Source: Banduia mediterranea
GTDB lineage: Bacteria; Pseudomonadota; Gammaproteobacteria; Nevskiales; Nevskiaceae
Assembly: GCF_031846245.1 (NCBI RefSeq)
Contig: NZ_JAVRIC010000024.1
Span: 1-64,000, forward strand
Direction of reading: 5' to 3'
DNA length: 64,000 nt
Below the pieces are notes generated by a model that saw only the letters and a program-made list of their open reading frames with translations, did no database searches and was not told the origin of the DNA. The position numbers and the translations under genes were made by a program. Within the stretch, counting starts at the first letter, position 1; every line of letters starts with the position of its first letter. Positions 21,027 to 29,716 of this stretch are shown one piece after another.

Positions 21027-21791
21027 CTACCGACTCTTGCGCTGCTTGATGCGTATGCGGATCGCTTTCTGCCCGGTGGCACCCACCGTCTGCACGTCCA
21101 CCTCCAAAACCCCCAGCGCCTTGGCGAGTTCGCCGAGCTTCTTGTAGCCATAGTTGCGCGGGTCGAAGTCCGGCGCCTGGTTGGCGATATGGCTGCCCAC
21201 GGCACCCAGCGTCGCCCAGCCTTCGTCATCACCGTTGGCATCCAGCGCGTCGCGGAACAGGCGGACCAGGCGCGCGTCGCGCTTGAGCGAGGCGCTGTCC
21301 TTGCGCTTGGGTTGCGCGTCCTGATCGTCGTCGTCCAGTTCTGGCGCGGACAGCACGTCCACGTAGATGAACTTGTCGCAGGCCGAGACGAAGGCCGTCG
21401 GCGTCTTGCGCTCGCCGAAGCCGTAGACCGTGAGTCCTGCTTCCCGGATCCGCGAGGCGAGGCGCGTGAAGTCGCTGTCGCTGGAGATCAGGCAGAAACC
21501 GTCGAAGCGGTCGGTGTAGAGCAGGTCCATGGCGTCGATGATCATCGCGCTGTCCGTGGCGTTCTTGCCGACGGTATAGCGGAACTGCTGGATCGGCTGG
21601 ATCGCATGCACCGCGAGCCCGTCCTTCCATCCACGCAGATTCGGCAGCGTCCAGTCGCCGTAGATGCGCTTGACGCTGGCCAGGCCGTACTTGGCGATTT
21701 CGGCCAGCAGACGCTCGATCAATGAAGGCTGGGCATTGTCGGCATCGATCAGGACGGCGAGGCGGGCTTGCTGTGTTTGCGTGTTGTTCAT
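21027..21791 (-). CDS. NYN-domain putative RNase with C-terminal LOTUS/OST-HTH domain
   Basis: The 254-residue protein has an N-terminal NYN (PIN-like) nuclease domain. The acidic residues expected at the metal site appear in VLIDADNAQPS, TDSAMIIDAMDLLYT and ISSDSDFTRLASRIRE. After an acidic linker (about 150-165) comes an OST-HTH/LOTUS-type domain (about 175-250) with NYGYKKLGELAKAL, which is thought to bind RNA. This is the same layout as other bacterial NYN-LOTUS proteins, whose targets are unknown. It lies between sdhB and sdhE on the opposite strand. Confidence 0.87.
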   Translation of the reverse strand: MNNTQTQQARLAVLIDADNAQPSLIERLLAEIAKYGLASVKRIYGDWTLPNLRGWKDGLAVHAIQPIQQFRYTVGKNATDSAMIIDAMDLLYTDRFDGFCLISSDSDFTRLASRIREAGLTVYGFGERKTPTAFVSACDKFIYVDVLSAPELDDDDQDAQPKRKDSASLKRDARLVRLFRDALDANGDDEGWATLGAVGSHIANQAPDFDPRNYGYKKLGELAKALGVLEVDVQTVGATGQKAIRIRIKQRKSR

Positions 21792-21874
21792 CGCAGCTTC
21801 CGGCTGGGCGCGTACAGCCGGGCCGGGACGACGGGCTGCTATGATTCGCGCTCTTGTTTGACGACCCGGACACT

Positions 21875-22102
21875 ATGCACGAATCGCAGATTCGCTGGCG
21901 CCTGCGGCGCGGCATGAAGGAGCTGGACGTGCTGCTGACACGCTGGTTCGACAACCAATGGTCGCAGGCCCGGGCCAGCGAGCGTGCGGCGTTCGTCGAT
22001 CTTCTGGCCTGTGAGGATCCCGACATCTGGTCCTGGCTGATGGGGTATTCGCAACCGCCGCAGGGGCCTCTGGCCGATGCCATCGCCGGGCTTCGCCGAT
22101 AG
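21875..22102 (+). CDS. sdhE: FAD assembly factor SdhE
   Basis: SdhE promotes covalent attachment of FAD to SdhA. The 75-residue protein has the signature RRGMKELD (about 11-18; RGxxE core) and the CEDPDIWSWLMG segment typical of the family. ATG at 21875 gives the normal length; a TTG 21 nt earlier is in frame but adds unrelated residues. A TATGAT box lies at 21840-21845. The gene overlaps ygfX by 26 nt, as the equivalent pair does in E. coli. Confidence 0.92.
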   Translation: MHESQIRWRLRRGMKELDVLLTRWFDNQWSQARASERAAFVDLLACEDPDIWSWLMGYSQPPQGPLADAIAGLRR

Positions 22103-22517
22103 CCTGGAACTGCGTCCAGGGCGCTCGGCCGGACTTCATCGCTTTTTGTGGGTGCTGCACGCACTGGCGCTGATGATTCTGCCGCTGGCGATGCAGCGCG
22201 GTCCGGCGATGCTGGTTGTGGCCGGCGCGATTGGCGCCTCGTGGTGGTTGAGTCGCCGTCACCCGGCCTTCGGTGCCGGACCTCGGGCCCTGGTCCGCAT
22301 GATCTGGCACCCCGATGGCCGCTGGACCGTGTACGCCGCAGCTGACCGGCATGACGGGGTGCGCTTGCGCGGTGACAGCCTGATTCGCGGACCGTTGCTG
22401 ATCCTGCGTTTCGAGGACGCCGAATCGCACTGCTGTCTGGGAACACGCATTCTGCTCGGCGACGAGTTGCCGCCGGAACAACTGCGGCGCCTGCACGCGC
22501 GCCTGTCCGTGGTCTAG
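22077..22517 (+). CDS. YgfX-family small membrane protein
   Basis: This 146-residue protein is encoded directly after and overlapping sdhE, the position of ygfX (cptA) in enterobacteria. It has a hydrophobic double segment (about 22-60), then a soluble part starting MIWHPDGRW and ending RLHARLSVV, as in YgfX proteins. In E. coli the product has been described as a membrane-associated toxin acting on cytoskeletal proteins and as a partner of SdhE; whether that holds here is unknown. Sequence identity within the family is low, so the call rests on length, layout and context. Confidence 0.72.
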   Translation: MPSPGFADSLELRPGRSAGLHRFLWVLHALALMILPLAMQRGPAMLVVAGAIGASWWLSRRHPAFGAGPRALVRMIWHPDGRWTVYAAADRHDGVRLRGDSLIRGPLLILRFEDAESHCCLGTRILLGDELPPEQLRRLHARLSVV

Positions 22518-22532
22518 TGCGAAACGATCGGC

Positions 22533-23006
22533 TCAGCCGTGCTTGAGGATGCGACCTTTCTCGCGGGCCCAGTCGCGCTCCTTCACGTCCGCGCGCTTGT
22601 CGTGCTGTTTCTTGCCCTTGGCCAGACCGATCTGCAATTTGGCGCGGCCGCGCGTCCAGTGCATGTCCAGCGGCACCAGCGTATAGCCGGCACGCTCGAC
22701 CTTGCCCATCAGCTTGGACAGCTCATGATCGTGCAGCAGCAGCTTGCGGCTGCGTGTGGCATCCGTCACCACATGGGTCGAGGCTGACAGCAGGGGCGTG
22801 ATGTGCGCGCCCACCAGCAGCGCCTCGCCGTTGCGGATGATCACGTAGGCTTCGGCGATCTGTCCGCGACCGTCGCGCAGGCTCTTGACCTCCCAGCCCT
22901 GCAGCGAGAGTCCGGCCTCGTATTGCTCTTCGATGAAATACTCGTGGCGCGCACGGCGATTGACGACGATCTGCCGTTCGCCCGCGTCCTTGGTCTTTTG
23001 GCTCAT
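22533..23006 (-). CDS. smpB: SsrA-binding protein SmpB
   Basis: SmpB binds tmRNA and delivers it to stalled ribosomes for trans-translation. The 157-residue protein has the expected N-terminal [18 protein letters not shown], the [11 protein letters not shown] segment, and the basic tail [17 protein letters not shown] that enters the mRNA channel. It is transcribed away from the NSS transporter gene. No tmRNA gene was recognised in the window. Confidence 0.96.
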   Translation of the reverse strand: MSQKTKDAGERQIVVNRRARHEYFIEEQYEAGLSLQGWEVKSLRDGRGQIAEAYVIIRNGEALLVGAHITPLLSASTHVVTDATRSRKLLLHDHELSKLMGKVERAGYTLVPLDMHWTRGRAKLQIGLAKGKKQHDKRADVKERDWAREKGRILKHG

Positions 23007-23125
23007 CGAAAAATTATATGCTTACCGGCGGGTGGCGTGAGGCATCGTCGGTAGGGATGCCCCCGATCGGCCGTGGATCGGCCCGCCCAAAACTCAAGAC
23101 GCCGCCAACAATCAAAGATTCCAGA

Positions 23126-24508
23126 GTGCCCATCCGCGAAAGCATCTACGGTTACTGGTCGTCACCGCGTGCCTTTGTATGGGTCTGCGCCGGCGCGACG
23201 ATCGGGATCGGAAACATGGCGAGGCTGCCCTGGCTGGCGGGTCAGTACGGCGGCGGCGCGTTCCTGATCGCCTACCTGCTGGCGCTGTGCCTGATCGCGC
23301 TGCCGATGCTGATCGCCGAATGGCTGGTGGGGCGCTGGACGCGCCCCGATCTGCTCAGCGGTTTCGAACGCCTGGCGCAGGATGCCGGCGGTATGCGCCG
23401 GGGCTGGAAGCCGCTCGCGGTGCTGGCCCTGCTCAGCGCGCTGCTCACACTGGCGTACTACAGCGTGGTGGCGGGTTGGAGCGTCGGCTACATCTTTCGC
23501 GCCGCCAGCGGTGAACTGCTGGCCGTCGATGCAGGGCATAGCCGCGACGTGTTTCTTGGACTGGTGCGAGATCCAGAGCGCAGTCTGGCCTGGCATACGA
23601 TCTTTCAGCTGGCGGCCTGCATCATCGTGTCGCAAGGCTTGCGAGAAGGTCTGGAGCGGGGTGGCCGCTACCTGTTGGGCGCCGCGTTTCTGTTGCTTTT
23701 GTGCCTGATGGCCTATGCGGCTCGTCACGGCGATGTCGGAGCGGCACTGCATTACCTGTTCGCCGTGGATTTTTCCCGGCTTGGTTGGCGCGGCGCGATG
23801 GAAGCCATGCAGCAGGCCGTATTCAGCGTGAGCCTCGGGCTCGGCGTGATGCTCGCCTATGGCGGCTACCTGCACAAGGAAACCCGGCTGATGCGCGCCG
23901 CGGTGTCGGTGATCGCACTCGATACCTTCTTTGCCCTGGGCGCCGGCGTTGCGATCAACGCTCTGCTGTTCGGCGCCGGCTTGTCGCCGGTATCCGGACT
24001 GGCCCTGTTGTTCCAGGCAGTACCCATGGCTTTGCCGGGCATTCCGATGTCGATCATCGTTGCCACCGGCTTCTACATGCTGGTGGTCGCGATCACGCTG
24101 GCTTCGGCGATCGCCTTGATGGAGCCGCTGGTGGCCTGGCTGATGATCCGTTATCGCGTACCGCGCACCAGCGCCGCCACTGCCGTGGCCATGGTCGCGT
24201 GGTTTCTCGGGATCGGCGCGATGCTGTCGTTCGGCGTGCTCGACGATGCACGCCTAGCGGGGCGCAACCCCTTCGAATGGATGCAATGGCTGACGGCGCG
24301 GCTGCTGATACCGGTGGGTGTCCTGCTGAGCTGCATCGCCGTTGGCCGTGTGCTGCCGCTGCATGTGATCGAAGCGGGCTGGGGCAGCGAGCGACTGACG
24401 ATGTTCCGGGTCTGGCGGCAGCTGCTGCGCTTCCCGGCACGGATCGGTCTGGCGGCCTTGCTGCTCTACACCCTGGGGCTGCTGGACCGGTTGGAGCAAC
24501 TCTGGTGA
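23126..24508 (+). CDS. Sodium-dependent transporter (neurotransmitter:sodium symporter family)
   Basis: This is an integral membrane symporter of about 460 residues with 11-12 predicted helices. The conserved start SIYGYWSSPRAFVWVCAGA and the unwound TM1 region GIGNMARLPWLAGQYGGGAF, which binds sodium and substrate, identify the NSS family. Bacterial members mostly import amino acids; the substrate here is unknown. The GTG at 23126 fits the family N terminus, while an ATG at 23057 would add 23 residues. Its TGA overlaps the rnfH GTG start by 4 nt. It occupies the place between smpB and rnfH where ratA usually lies. Confidence 0.87.
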   Translation: MPIRESIYGYWSSPRAFVWVCAGATIGIGNMARLPWLAGQYGGGAFLIAYLLALCLIALPMLIAEWLVGRWTRPDLLSGFERLAQDAGGMRRGWKPLAVLALLSALLTLAYYSVVAGWSVGYIFRAASGELLAVDAGHSRDVFLGLVRDPERSLAWHTIFQLAACIIVSQGLREGLERGGRYLLGAAFLLLLCLMAYAARHGDVGAALHYLFAVDFSRLGWRGAMEAMQQAVFSVSLGLGVMLAYGGYLHKETRLMRAAVSVIALDTFFALGAGVAINALLFGAGLSPVSGLALLFQAVPMALPGIPMSIIVATGFYMLVVAITLASAIALMEPLVAWLMIRYRVPRTSAATAVAMVAWFLGIGAMLSFGVLDDARLAGRNPFEWMQWLTARLLIPVGVLLSCIAVGRVLPLHVIEAGWGSERLTMFRVWRQLLRFPARIGLAALLLYTLGLLDRLEQLW

Positions 24509-24822
24509 GCACGGCGTCTTCGACGCGCGCGGGTGCGCCGCTCTCCATCGAAGTGGTCTACGCCTTGCCCCAGGCCTGCTTCGTGCGCCAGCTGAGCCTG
24601 CCGCGTGGATCGCGCATCGAAGATGCGATCACGGCTTCGGGCGTCTGCGTGGAATATCCGGAAATCAATGCCGGGCATCCCGATGTCGGCATCTGGGGAC
24701 GACGAACGGGGCCCGACGAATTGCTGAGCGATGGTGACCGCGTGGAGATCTACCGGCCGCTGCTGATCGACCCGAAGCAGGCGCGCCGCGAACGGGCGCG
24801 CAAGGCGAAGTCCGGCCGCTGA
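24505..24822 (+). CDS. rnfH: RnfH-family ubiquitin-like protein (RatB)
   Basis: The 105-residue protein contains the beta-grasp RnfH domain: IEVVYALPQACFVRQLSLPRG, then GIWGRRTGPDELLSDGDRVE and YRPLLIDPKQARRERA. The function is not settled. The GTG at 24505 overlaps the stop of the transporter gene (GTGA), which implies translational coupling. It converges on bamE, as is common in gammaproteobacteria. Confidence 0.9.
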   Translation: MSTASSTRAGAPLSIEVVYALPQACFVRQLSLPRGSRIEDAITASGVCVEYPEINAGHPDVGIWGRRTGPDELLSDGDRVEIYRPLLIDPKQARRERARKAKSGR

Positions 24823-24828
24823 GGCGTC

Positions 24829-25257
24829 TTACTGTCCTTCAGGCGTCAGGATCACGCCAGTCTCGCGCGACTCGGTCTGCTGCTTGTCCTTCTTTTCCTG
24901 TTGCAGGATGGTTTCGACGTCCGGGTTTTCCAGCGCCTTGTCCTTGCCGTTGGGATCGGCGGTGCCTTCCATCTGCGCCAGCAGCTCGCCCTCGAAATGC
25001 AGCGTTACGATTCGCTTGGAGACATCGCCACGCGGGCTCTTGTAGTAACCGAGGTAATTCCAGCGATCATCACGGAACGGATCGGTCGCGATCGGCGAGC
25101 CGAGCAGATACTCGACCTGCTCGCGATTCATGCCGAGGCGCAGCTGGTCGAGCTGCTTTTGTTCGATGACATTGCCCTGGCGGGTCGGCAGTTTGTAGAC
25201 GATCTGGCACCCGGAAATCAGGGCGGCCGCCGACAGGACAATCAGAAGAAGGCGCAT
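24829..25257 (-). CDS. bamE: Outer membrane protein assembly factor BamE (lipoprotein)
   Basis: BamE is a lipoprotein of the BAM complex, which inserts beta-barrel proteins into the outer membrane. The 142-residue precursor has a lipoprotein signal peptide with lipobox LISGC (Cys about 17). The SmpA/OmlA domain follows with QLRLGMNREQVEYLLGSP and DRWNYLGYY. A charged tail (about 105-135) extends beyond the core. ATG at 25257 places the signal peptide at the N terminus. It diverges from fur with 64 nt between them. Confidence 0.94.
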   Translation of the reverse strand: MRLLLIVLSAAALISGCQIVYKLPTRQGNVIEQKQLDQLRLGMNREQVEYLLGSPIATDPFRDDRWNYLGYYKSPRGDVSKRIVTLHFEGELLAQMEGTADPNGKDKALENPDVETILQQEKKDKQQTESRETGVILTPEGQ

Positions 25258-25262
25258 GGACG

Positions 25263-25290
25263 TTGCTGATGGGAAAGACCATGCAATAAT
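25263..25290 (+). promoter_or_regulatory. Candidate fur promoter
   Basis: TTGCTG (25263-25268), a 16-nt spacer and AATAAT (25285-25290) lie in the 64-bp gap between bamE and fur. Transcription would begin about 25 nt before the fur ATG. No clear Fur box was recognised. Confidence 0.4.
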
Positions 25291-25321
25291 AACCCATCGA
25301 CGCATCACAAAGACCCAGGCC

Positions 25322-25732
25322 ATGGAATCCCAAGACATACGCAACGCCGGCCTCAAGGTCACGCTGCCGCGACTCAAGATCATTGAAATGCTTGAGCGAA
25401 GCCCCACGCGGCACCTTTCGGCGGAAGACATTTACAGGATGCTGATCGACTCCGGTGAGGAGATCGGTCTGGCGACGGTGTATCGCGTGCTGACGCAGTT
25501 CGAGACGGCCGGTCTGGTCGTGCGCCATCATTTCGAGGGCGGCCATGCGGTATTCGAGCTGGCCAGCGGCAACCATCACGATCACATGGTCTGCATGGAT
25601 ACCGGCAAGGTCATCGAGTTCTACAGCGAAGAGATCGAGAAGCTCCAGCATCTCATCGCGGAGAAGCACGGCTATCTGATCGAGGATCACAACCTGGTGC
25701 TGTACGTGCGGCCCAGGCCGAAGATCGTCTGA
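25322..25732 (+). CDS. fur: Ferric uptake regulator Fur
   Basis: Fur represses iron acquisition genes when bound to ferrous iron. The 136-residue protein has the winged-helix domain (KVTLPRLKIIEMLE, GLATVYRVLTQFETAGLV) and the metal-binding core HHFEGGHAVFEL and HHDHMVCMDTGKVIEF. The second Cys of the E. coli CxxC pair is Thr here, as in Pseudomonas Fur. ATG at 25322 gives the conserved N terminus. It is flanked by bamE and recN, the usual gammaproteobacterial neighbours. Confidence 0.95.
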   Translation: MESQDIRNAGLKVTLPRLKIIEMLERSPTRHLSAEDIYRMLIDSGEEIGLATVYRVLTQFETAGLVVRHHFEGGHAVFELASGNHHDHMVCMDTGKVIEFYSEEIEKLQHLIAEKHGYLIEDHNLVLYVRPRPKIV

Positions 25733-25780
25733 GACTCCGAAACGACCGGCAGCGGCCGCTCGTTTTCGTTTTCCATTGAC

Positions 25781-27460
25781 TCAGCCGGCGGCGCGCGCCA
25801 GCAGTTCGCGCGCGTTGGCCAGTACCGGGTCGGTAATCTCGCGACCACCCAGCATGCGTGCCAGTTCCTGAACCCGCGCCGCCTGGTCCAGCGCCGAGAC
25901 CCGTGTATAGGTCTGACGCCCGTCGACTTCCTTGCGAATCGCGAAGTGGCCGCGTCCCTGTGCCGCGACCTGCGGCAGGTGGGTAACGCACAGGACCTGG
26001 TGTCGCGCGCCCAGCGCCTTCAACCGGGCACCCACGATTTCCGCAGTGGCGCCGCCGACGCCGCTGTCGACTTCGTCAAAGATCATGGTCGGTGCGCTCT
26101 CGATTTCGCTCGCGGCCACCTGTACCGCGAGGCTGATACGTGAGAGCTCGCCACCGGACGCGATCTTGGCCAAGGGGCGCGGTGGCTGCCCCGGATTGGC
26201 CGAGAAGTCGAAGCGGATTTCGTCATCACCATGCACCGCCGGGCGGCTGTTGCCGCGTCCGCTGATGTCGATGACGAAGCGAGCCTGCGACATGCCGAGG
26301 TCGCGGGCGATTTCGGTGATCGCGGCGGAAAGCGATTTTGCGGCCTTGAGACGGGCCAGGGTCAGAATGTCGGCGAGCTTGCGATAGCGCTTTTCGGTCG
26401 CGGCGCGTTCGGCGTCGATGCGGCCGACCTCGCCCGCGGCGTTTTCGACCGCCGCCAGCTCCAGGGCGAGTCGCTCGCGCAAGGTCGGCAGTTCCGCCGG
26501 TCGCACATGATGCTTGCGCGCAAGGTCCTGAATGATTTCAAGGCGACTCTCGACTGCGCTCAGGCGCGCCGGGTCAAGCTCCAGACGGTCGAGCGCGCGG
26601 CGCAGATTGGACGCGGCCTCGTCGATCTGGATGCCGGCCGCCGCGAGCATTTCGGCGGCTTCGGCGAATGCCGGCAGCTGCTCGGCGTGGGCTTCCAGCA
26701 AGCCGGTGATCGTCGCCAGACGGTCGCCGAGGGTGTCTTCGCCGCCATTGAGCGCATCGCAGGCCTGCGCTCCGTCCTGCAACAGTTCGCCAGCGTGCGA
26801 CAGCGTGCGATGCTCGGCGTCGAGCTGCGCGATTTCGTCCTCCTTCAGATCGAGCGCTTCGAGTTCATCGAGTTGATGACGCAGGTAGCCGGCTCGCGTC
26901 GGGTCCTGACGACCCTGATCGAGCGCCGCGGCGAGTTCGCGTTCCAGGCGCGCATGCGTCGTGGCGGCTTCGGACACCGCCCGGGTCTGCTCGTGAAGGC
27001 GGCCATAGTCGTCGAGCAATGCCCGTTGTGCGTCGCTGCGTACCAGCTTCTGGTGTTCGTGCTGGCCGTGAATTTCGATCAGGAACTCACCCAGCTCGCG
27101 CAGGCTGCCGACCGGAACCGGCGAGCCGTTGACGAAGGCGCGGGTGCGTCCTTCGGCCGAAACCAGGCGGCGCAGCAGTACGGTGTCCGGCGAATCGGAA
27201 TCGCTCAGCGAATGCTGTTCGAGCCAGGCACCGGCACCGCCGGCGGCATCCACGGAAAACTCGGCACTGAGTTCAGCCTGCGCGGCGCCGGCGCGCACCA
27301 TCGCACTGTCGGCGCGGTCTCCCAGCAACAGGCCGAGTGCATCGATCAGGATCGACTTGCCGGCGCCGGTTTCGCCCGTCAGCACGGTGAAGCCGGAGCC
27401 GAATTCGAGTTCCAGCGTATCGATGATGGCAAAATCGCGGATGGACAGGTGCCGCAGCAT
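25781..27460 (-). CDS. recN: DNA repair protein RecN
   Basis: RecN is an SMC-like ATPase that acts in double-strand break repair. The 559-residue protein has the Walker A motif GETGAGKSILIDAL at the N terminus, long coiled coils (about 160-360), the signature ASGGELSRISLA, and Walker B TMIFDEVDSGVGG. It is transcribed convergently to fur and follows nadK by 30 nt on the same strand, so the two may share a transcript. No LexA box was recognised upstream. Confidence 0.96.
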   Translation of the reverse strand: MLRHLSIRDFAIIDTLELEFGSGFTVLTGETGAGKSILIDALGLLLGDRADSAMVRAGAAQAELSAEFSVDAAGGAGAWLEQHSLSDSDSPDTVLLRRLVSAEGRTRAFVNGSPVPVGSLRELGEFLIEIHGQHEHQKLVRSDAQRALLDDYGRLHEQTRAVSEAATTHARLERELAAALDQGRQDPTRAGYLRHQLDELEALDLKEDEIAQLDAEHRTLSHAGELLQDGAQACDALNGGEDTLGDRLATITGLLEAHAEQLPAFAEAAEMLAAAGIQIDEAASNLRRALDRLELDPARLSAVESRLEIIQDLARKHHVRPAELPTLRERLALELAAVENAAGEVGRIDAERAATEKRYRKLADILTLARLKAAKSLSAAITEIARDLGMSQARFVIDISGRGNSRPAVHGDDEIRFDFSANPGQPPRPLAKIASGGELSRISLAVQVAASEIESAPTMIFDEVDSGVGGATAEIVGARLKALGARHQVLCVTHLPQVAAQGRGHFAIRKEVDGRQTYTRVSALDQAARVQELARMLGGREITDPVLANARELLARAAG

Positions 27461-27490
27461 ACGGACGGTCAGGTTCGGGGGCAGTCGGGT

Positions 27491-28360
27491 TCAGGAGCGC
27501 TCGCGGCCCCAATGCAACTTGGAGCGCAGGATATTGAAGTAACTGTAGCCGCGTGGGTGGATCAGCTGCAGGCTGCAGTCGGCGCGGCTGATCTCGATGA
27601 TCTCGCCGGGCCGCACCGTGGCATTGACCTGACCGTCCATGGTGCAGGTCGCGTCGTGGGTGCCGCCACCGGACAGTGCCAGCCGCACCGGTCGGTCGGT
27701 ACTGACCACGATCGGGCGGTCGGACAGGGTATGCGGGCAGATCGGCACCAGTGCCCAGGCTTCGATGCCGGGATGCAGCACCGGACCGCCGCCGGACAGC
27801 GCGTAGGCGGTGGAACCGGTGGGCGTCGAGACAATGAAACCGTCGGCGCGATGCAGCGAGATGAACTCCTCGCCGTGCCAGGTCTCGAACTCGATCATGC
27901 GGATCGCCGCCTGATTGCGCAGCACTACATCATTGAGCGCCAGGAACGGTCCGGCGCCGCCTTCGTCCCGCAGAATGCGCGCCGACAGCAGACTGCGGGT
28001 CTCGCGCACGTAGTCGCCGTCGAGGATCGAATCCACGGTTTCGGTCATTTGCAGCGGGTTCACGTCGACCATGAAGCCGAGCCGCCCCTGGTTGACGCCC
28101 AGCAGCGGAACACCGGCCGGTGCCAGATCACGCCCGGCGTTGAGCAGAGTGCCGTCGCCGCCGACCACGATCACCAGATTGCAGCGTTCGGCCAGCTCCC
28201 TGCGCGGCGCGGTGGCATCGGCGGCCATGCCATGCAGTTCGTCATCGAGCAGCACGCTGTGGCCGCGTTGACGCAGGTGCGCGACCAGCAGCGCCGCGGT
28301 CTGCGCCGCGGCAGGGTCGTCCTGCTTGCCGATGATTCCCAATGTCCCGAACTGCGACAT
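27491..28360 (-). CDS. nadK: NAD kinase
   Basis: NadK phosphorylates NAD to NADP. The 289-residue protein contains the diagnostic GGDGT motif (VVGGDGTLLNAGR, about 63-75), GVNQGRLGFMVD, and STPTGSTAYALSGGGPVL. ATG at 28360 gives the standard N terminus FGTLGIIGK; the longer frame upstream is not conserved. It diverges from hrcA across about 210 nt. Confidence 0.96.
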   Translation of the reverse strand: MSQFGTLGIIGKQDDPAAAQTAALLVAHLRQRGHSVLLDDELHGMAADATAPRRELAERCNLVIVVGGDGTLLNAGRDLAPAGVPLLGVNQGRLGFMVDVNPLQMTETVDSILDGDYVRETRSLLSARILRDEGGAGPFLALNDVVLRNQAAIRMIEFETWHGEEFISLHRADGFIVSTPTGSTAYALSGGGPVLHPGIEAWALVPICPHTLSDRPIVVSTDRPVRLALSGGGTHDATCTMDGQVNATVRPGEIIEISRADCSLQLIHPRGYSYFNILRSKLHWGRERS

Positions 28361-28571
28361 GATCCCTTCGTGCTTTTCTGGATTGATGTGCTGCGCGCCG
28401 ACGTCGATGCGCGTCCGCCGCAGACGCGCGGACATTAACATGGGCCCATCACGATGCGGCAGACCGGTCCGCGCCGGCCGGCGCGCGCAGCGGTGCTGCG
28501 ACGATGCTTGACCCCCGGCCGGGCTAGGGATAGTTTCGATTCAGGGGCCTATGCTGACAACATGACGATCG

Positions 28572-29600
28572 ATGCTTGAATCCCGAGCCGCAGAGCTCCT
28601 GAAATTGCTCGTCGAGCGCTACATTCAGGACGGACAGCCCGTTGCCTCGCGTACCTTGTCGCGCGCGGGTGGCCTGAACCTGTCGCCGGCCACGATCCGC
28701 AACGTGATGGCGGACCTTGACGACCTTGGATTCGTCTCTTCGCCGCACACCTCGGCAGGCCGTGTGCCGACACAGCGGGGCTACCGCTATTTCGTGGACA
28801 GCCTGCTGGAGCCGGAAGGGCTGGCGGACGAGCAGCAGCAGCAGATCGTGCGTGAACTGCTCGACCGAGCGGAGAACACCGAGGAATTGCTGCAGACAAC
28901 CTCGTCGGTGTTGTCGTCGCTGTCCCGCATGGCGGGCGTTGTCACCACGCCGCGTCGGAACATCGCGGTGCTGCGACGTATCGATTTCCTGCCGCTGTCG
29001 GAGCGCCGGGTGCTGGCGATTCTGGTCGTCAACCAGCGCGATGTGCAGAACCGGGTCGTGTCGGTGGACCGCGATTATTCCGCGCGCGAACTCGAAGTGC
29101 TCGCCAACGCCATCAACCAGCACTACGCCGGATGCGATCTGCTGGTGCTGCGCCAGCAATTGGTCGATGAGGTTTCGGCGACCCAGCGCGAGGTCAACGA
29201 CACCTTGCGCAGCGCGCTGGAAATGACGGAACGGGCGCTCGGCCACCCCGACCCCCAGCAGGATTACGTGGTCGCCGGCGGTTCCAATCTGTTCTCGTTC
29301 CAGGAACTGGGCGATGTCAGCCGCCTGCGCAAGCTGTTCGATGCGCTTGATCACAAGCGCGATCTGCTGAGTCTGTTCGACCAATGCCTGCAGGCCGAGG
29401 GCATGCAGATCTTCATCGGCGAGGAATCCGGCTATCGCGTGCTCGACGAGTGCAGCGTGGTCACGGCGCCATACCACCTTCAGGGCGAGGTTGCCGGCGT
29501 GCTTGCCGTGGTCGGCCCCACGCGTATGGCCTACTCGCGCATCATTCCACTGGTGCGCGCCACCGCACGCGCCCTGGGGCATTCGCTCGCCGACGAATGA
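28572..29600 (+). CDS. hrcA: Heat-inducible transcription repressor HrcA
   Basis: HrcA binds CIRCE operators and represses chaperone genes until heat or misfolded protein inactivates it. The 342-residue protein has the N-terminal winged helix with SPATIRNVMADLDDLGF (about 37-53) and TSAGRVPTQRGYRYFV, then the GAF-like HrcA domain ending AYSRIIPLVRATARALG. In related bacteria hrcA directly precedes grpE; here a glgX-treZ-treY cassette lies between them. No CIRCE element was seen before hrcA, grpE or dnaK. Confidence 0.95.
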   Translation: MLESRAAELLKLLVERYIQDGQPVASRTLSRAGGLNLSPATIRNVMADLDDLGFVSSPHTSAGRVPTQRGYRYFVDSLLEPEGLADEQQQQIVRELLDRAENTEELLQTTSSVLSSLSRMAGVVTTPRRNIAVLRRIDFLPLSERRVLAILVVNQRDVQNRVVSVDRDYSARELEVLANAINQHYAGCDLLVLRQQLVDEVSATQREVNDTLRSALEMTERALGHPDPQQDYVVAGGSNLFSFQELGDVSRLRKLFDALDHKRDLLSLFDQCLQAEGMQIFIGEESGYRVLDECSVVTAPYHLQGEVAGVLAVVGPTRMAYSRIIPLVRATARALGHSLADE

Positions 29601-29669
29601 GCCGTGTTGCTGGCCTCCCCCTTTTTCCGCATTCACAACGCGTTCAACCGCCGCCCCGCATGATGGCGA

Positions 29670-29687
29670 GGTTCCGGTCCCGGAACC
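29670..29687 (+). promoter_or_regulatory. Hairpin between hrcA and glgX
   Basis: GGTTCCG (29670-29676) and CGGAACC (29681-29687) form a perfect 7-bp stem with a 4-nt loop. No T-run follows, so the hairpin may be a weak terminator or an mRNA stabiliser. It ends 29 nt before the glgX start. Confidence 0.4.
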
Positions 29688-29716
29688 GGGTGATCGTATT
29701 GGGAAAGGGGTGAGGC

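Noticed and set aside
26231-28438. Long open frame (about 735 codons) antisense to recN and nadK
   Set aside because: It is a mirror of GC-rich codon bias on the opposite strand, rich in Arg, Gln and Gly, with no domain pattern. The same holds for long antisense frames opposite kup, panBC, pgi, lysS and treZ.
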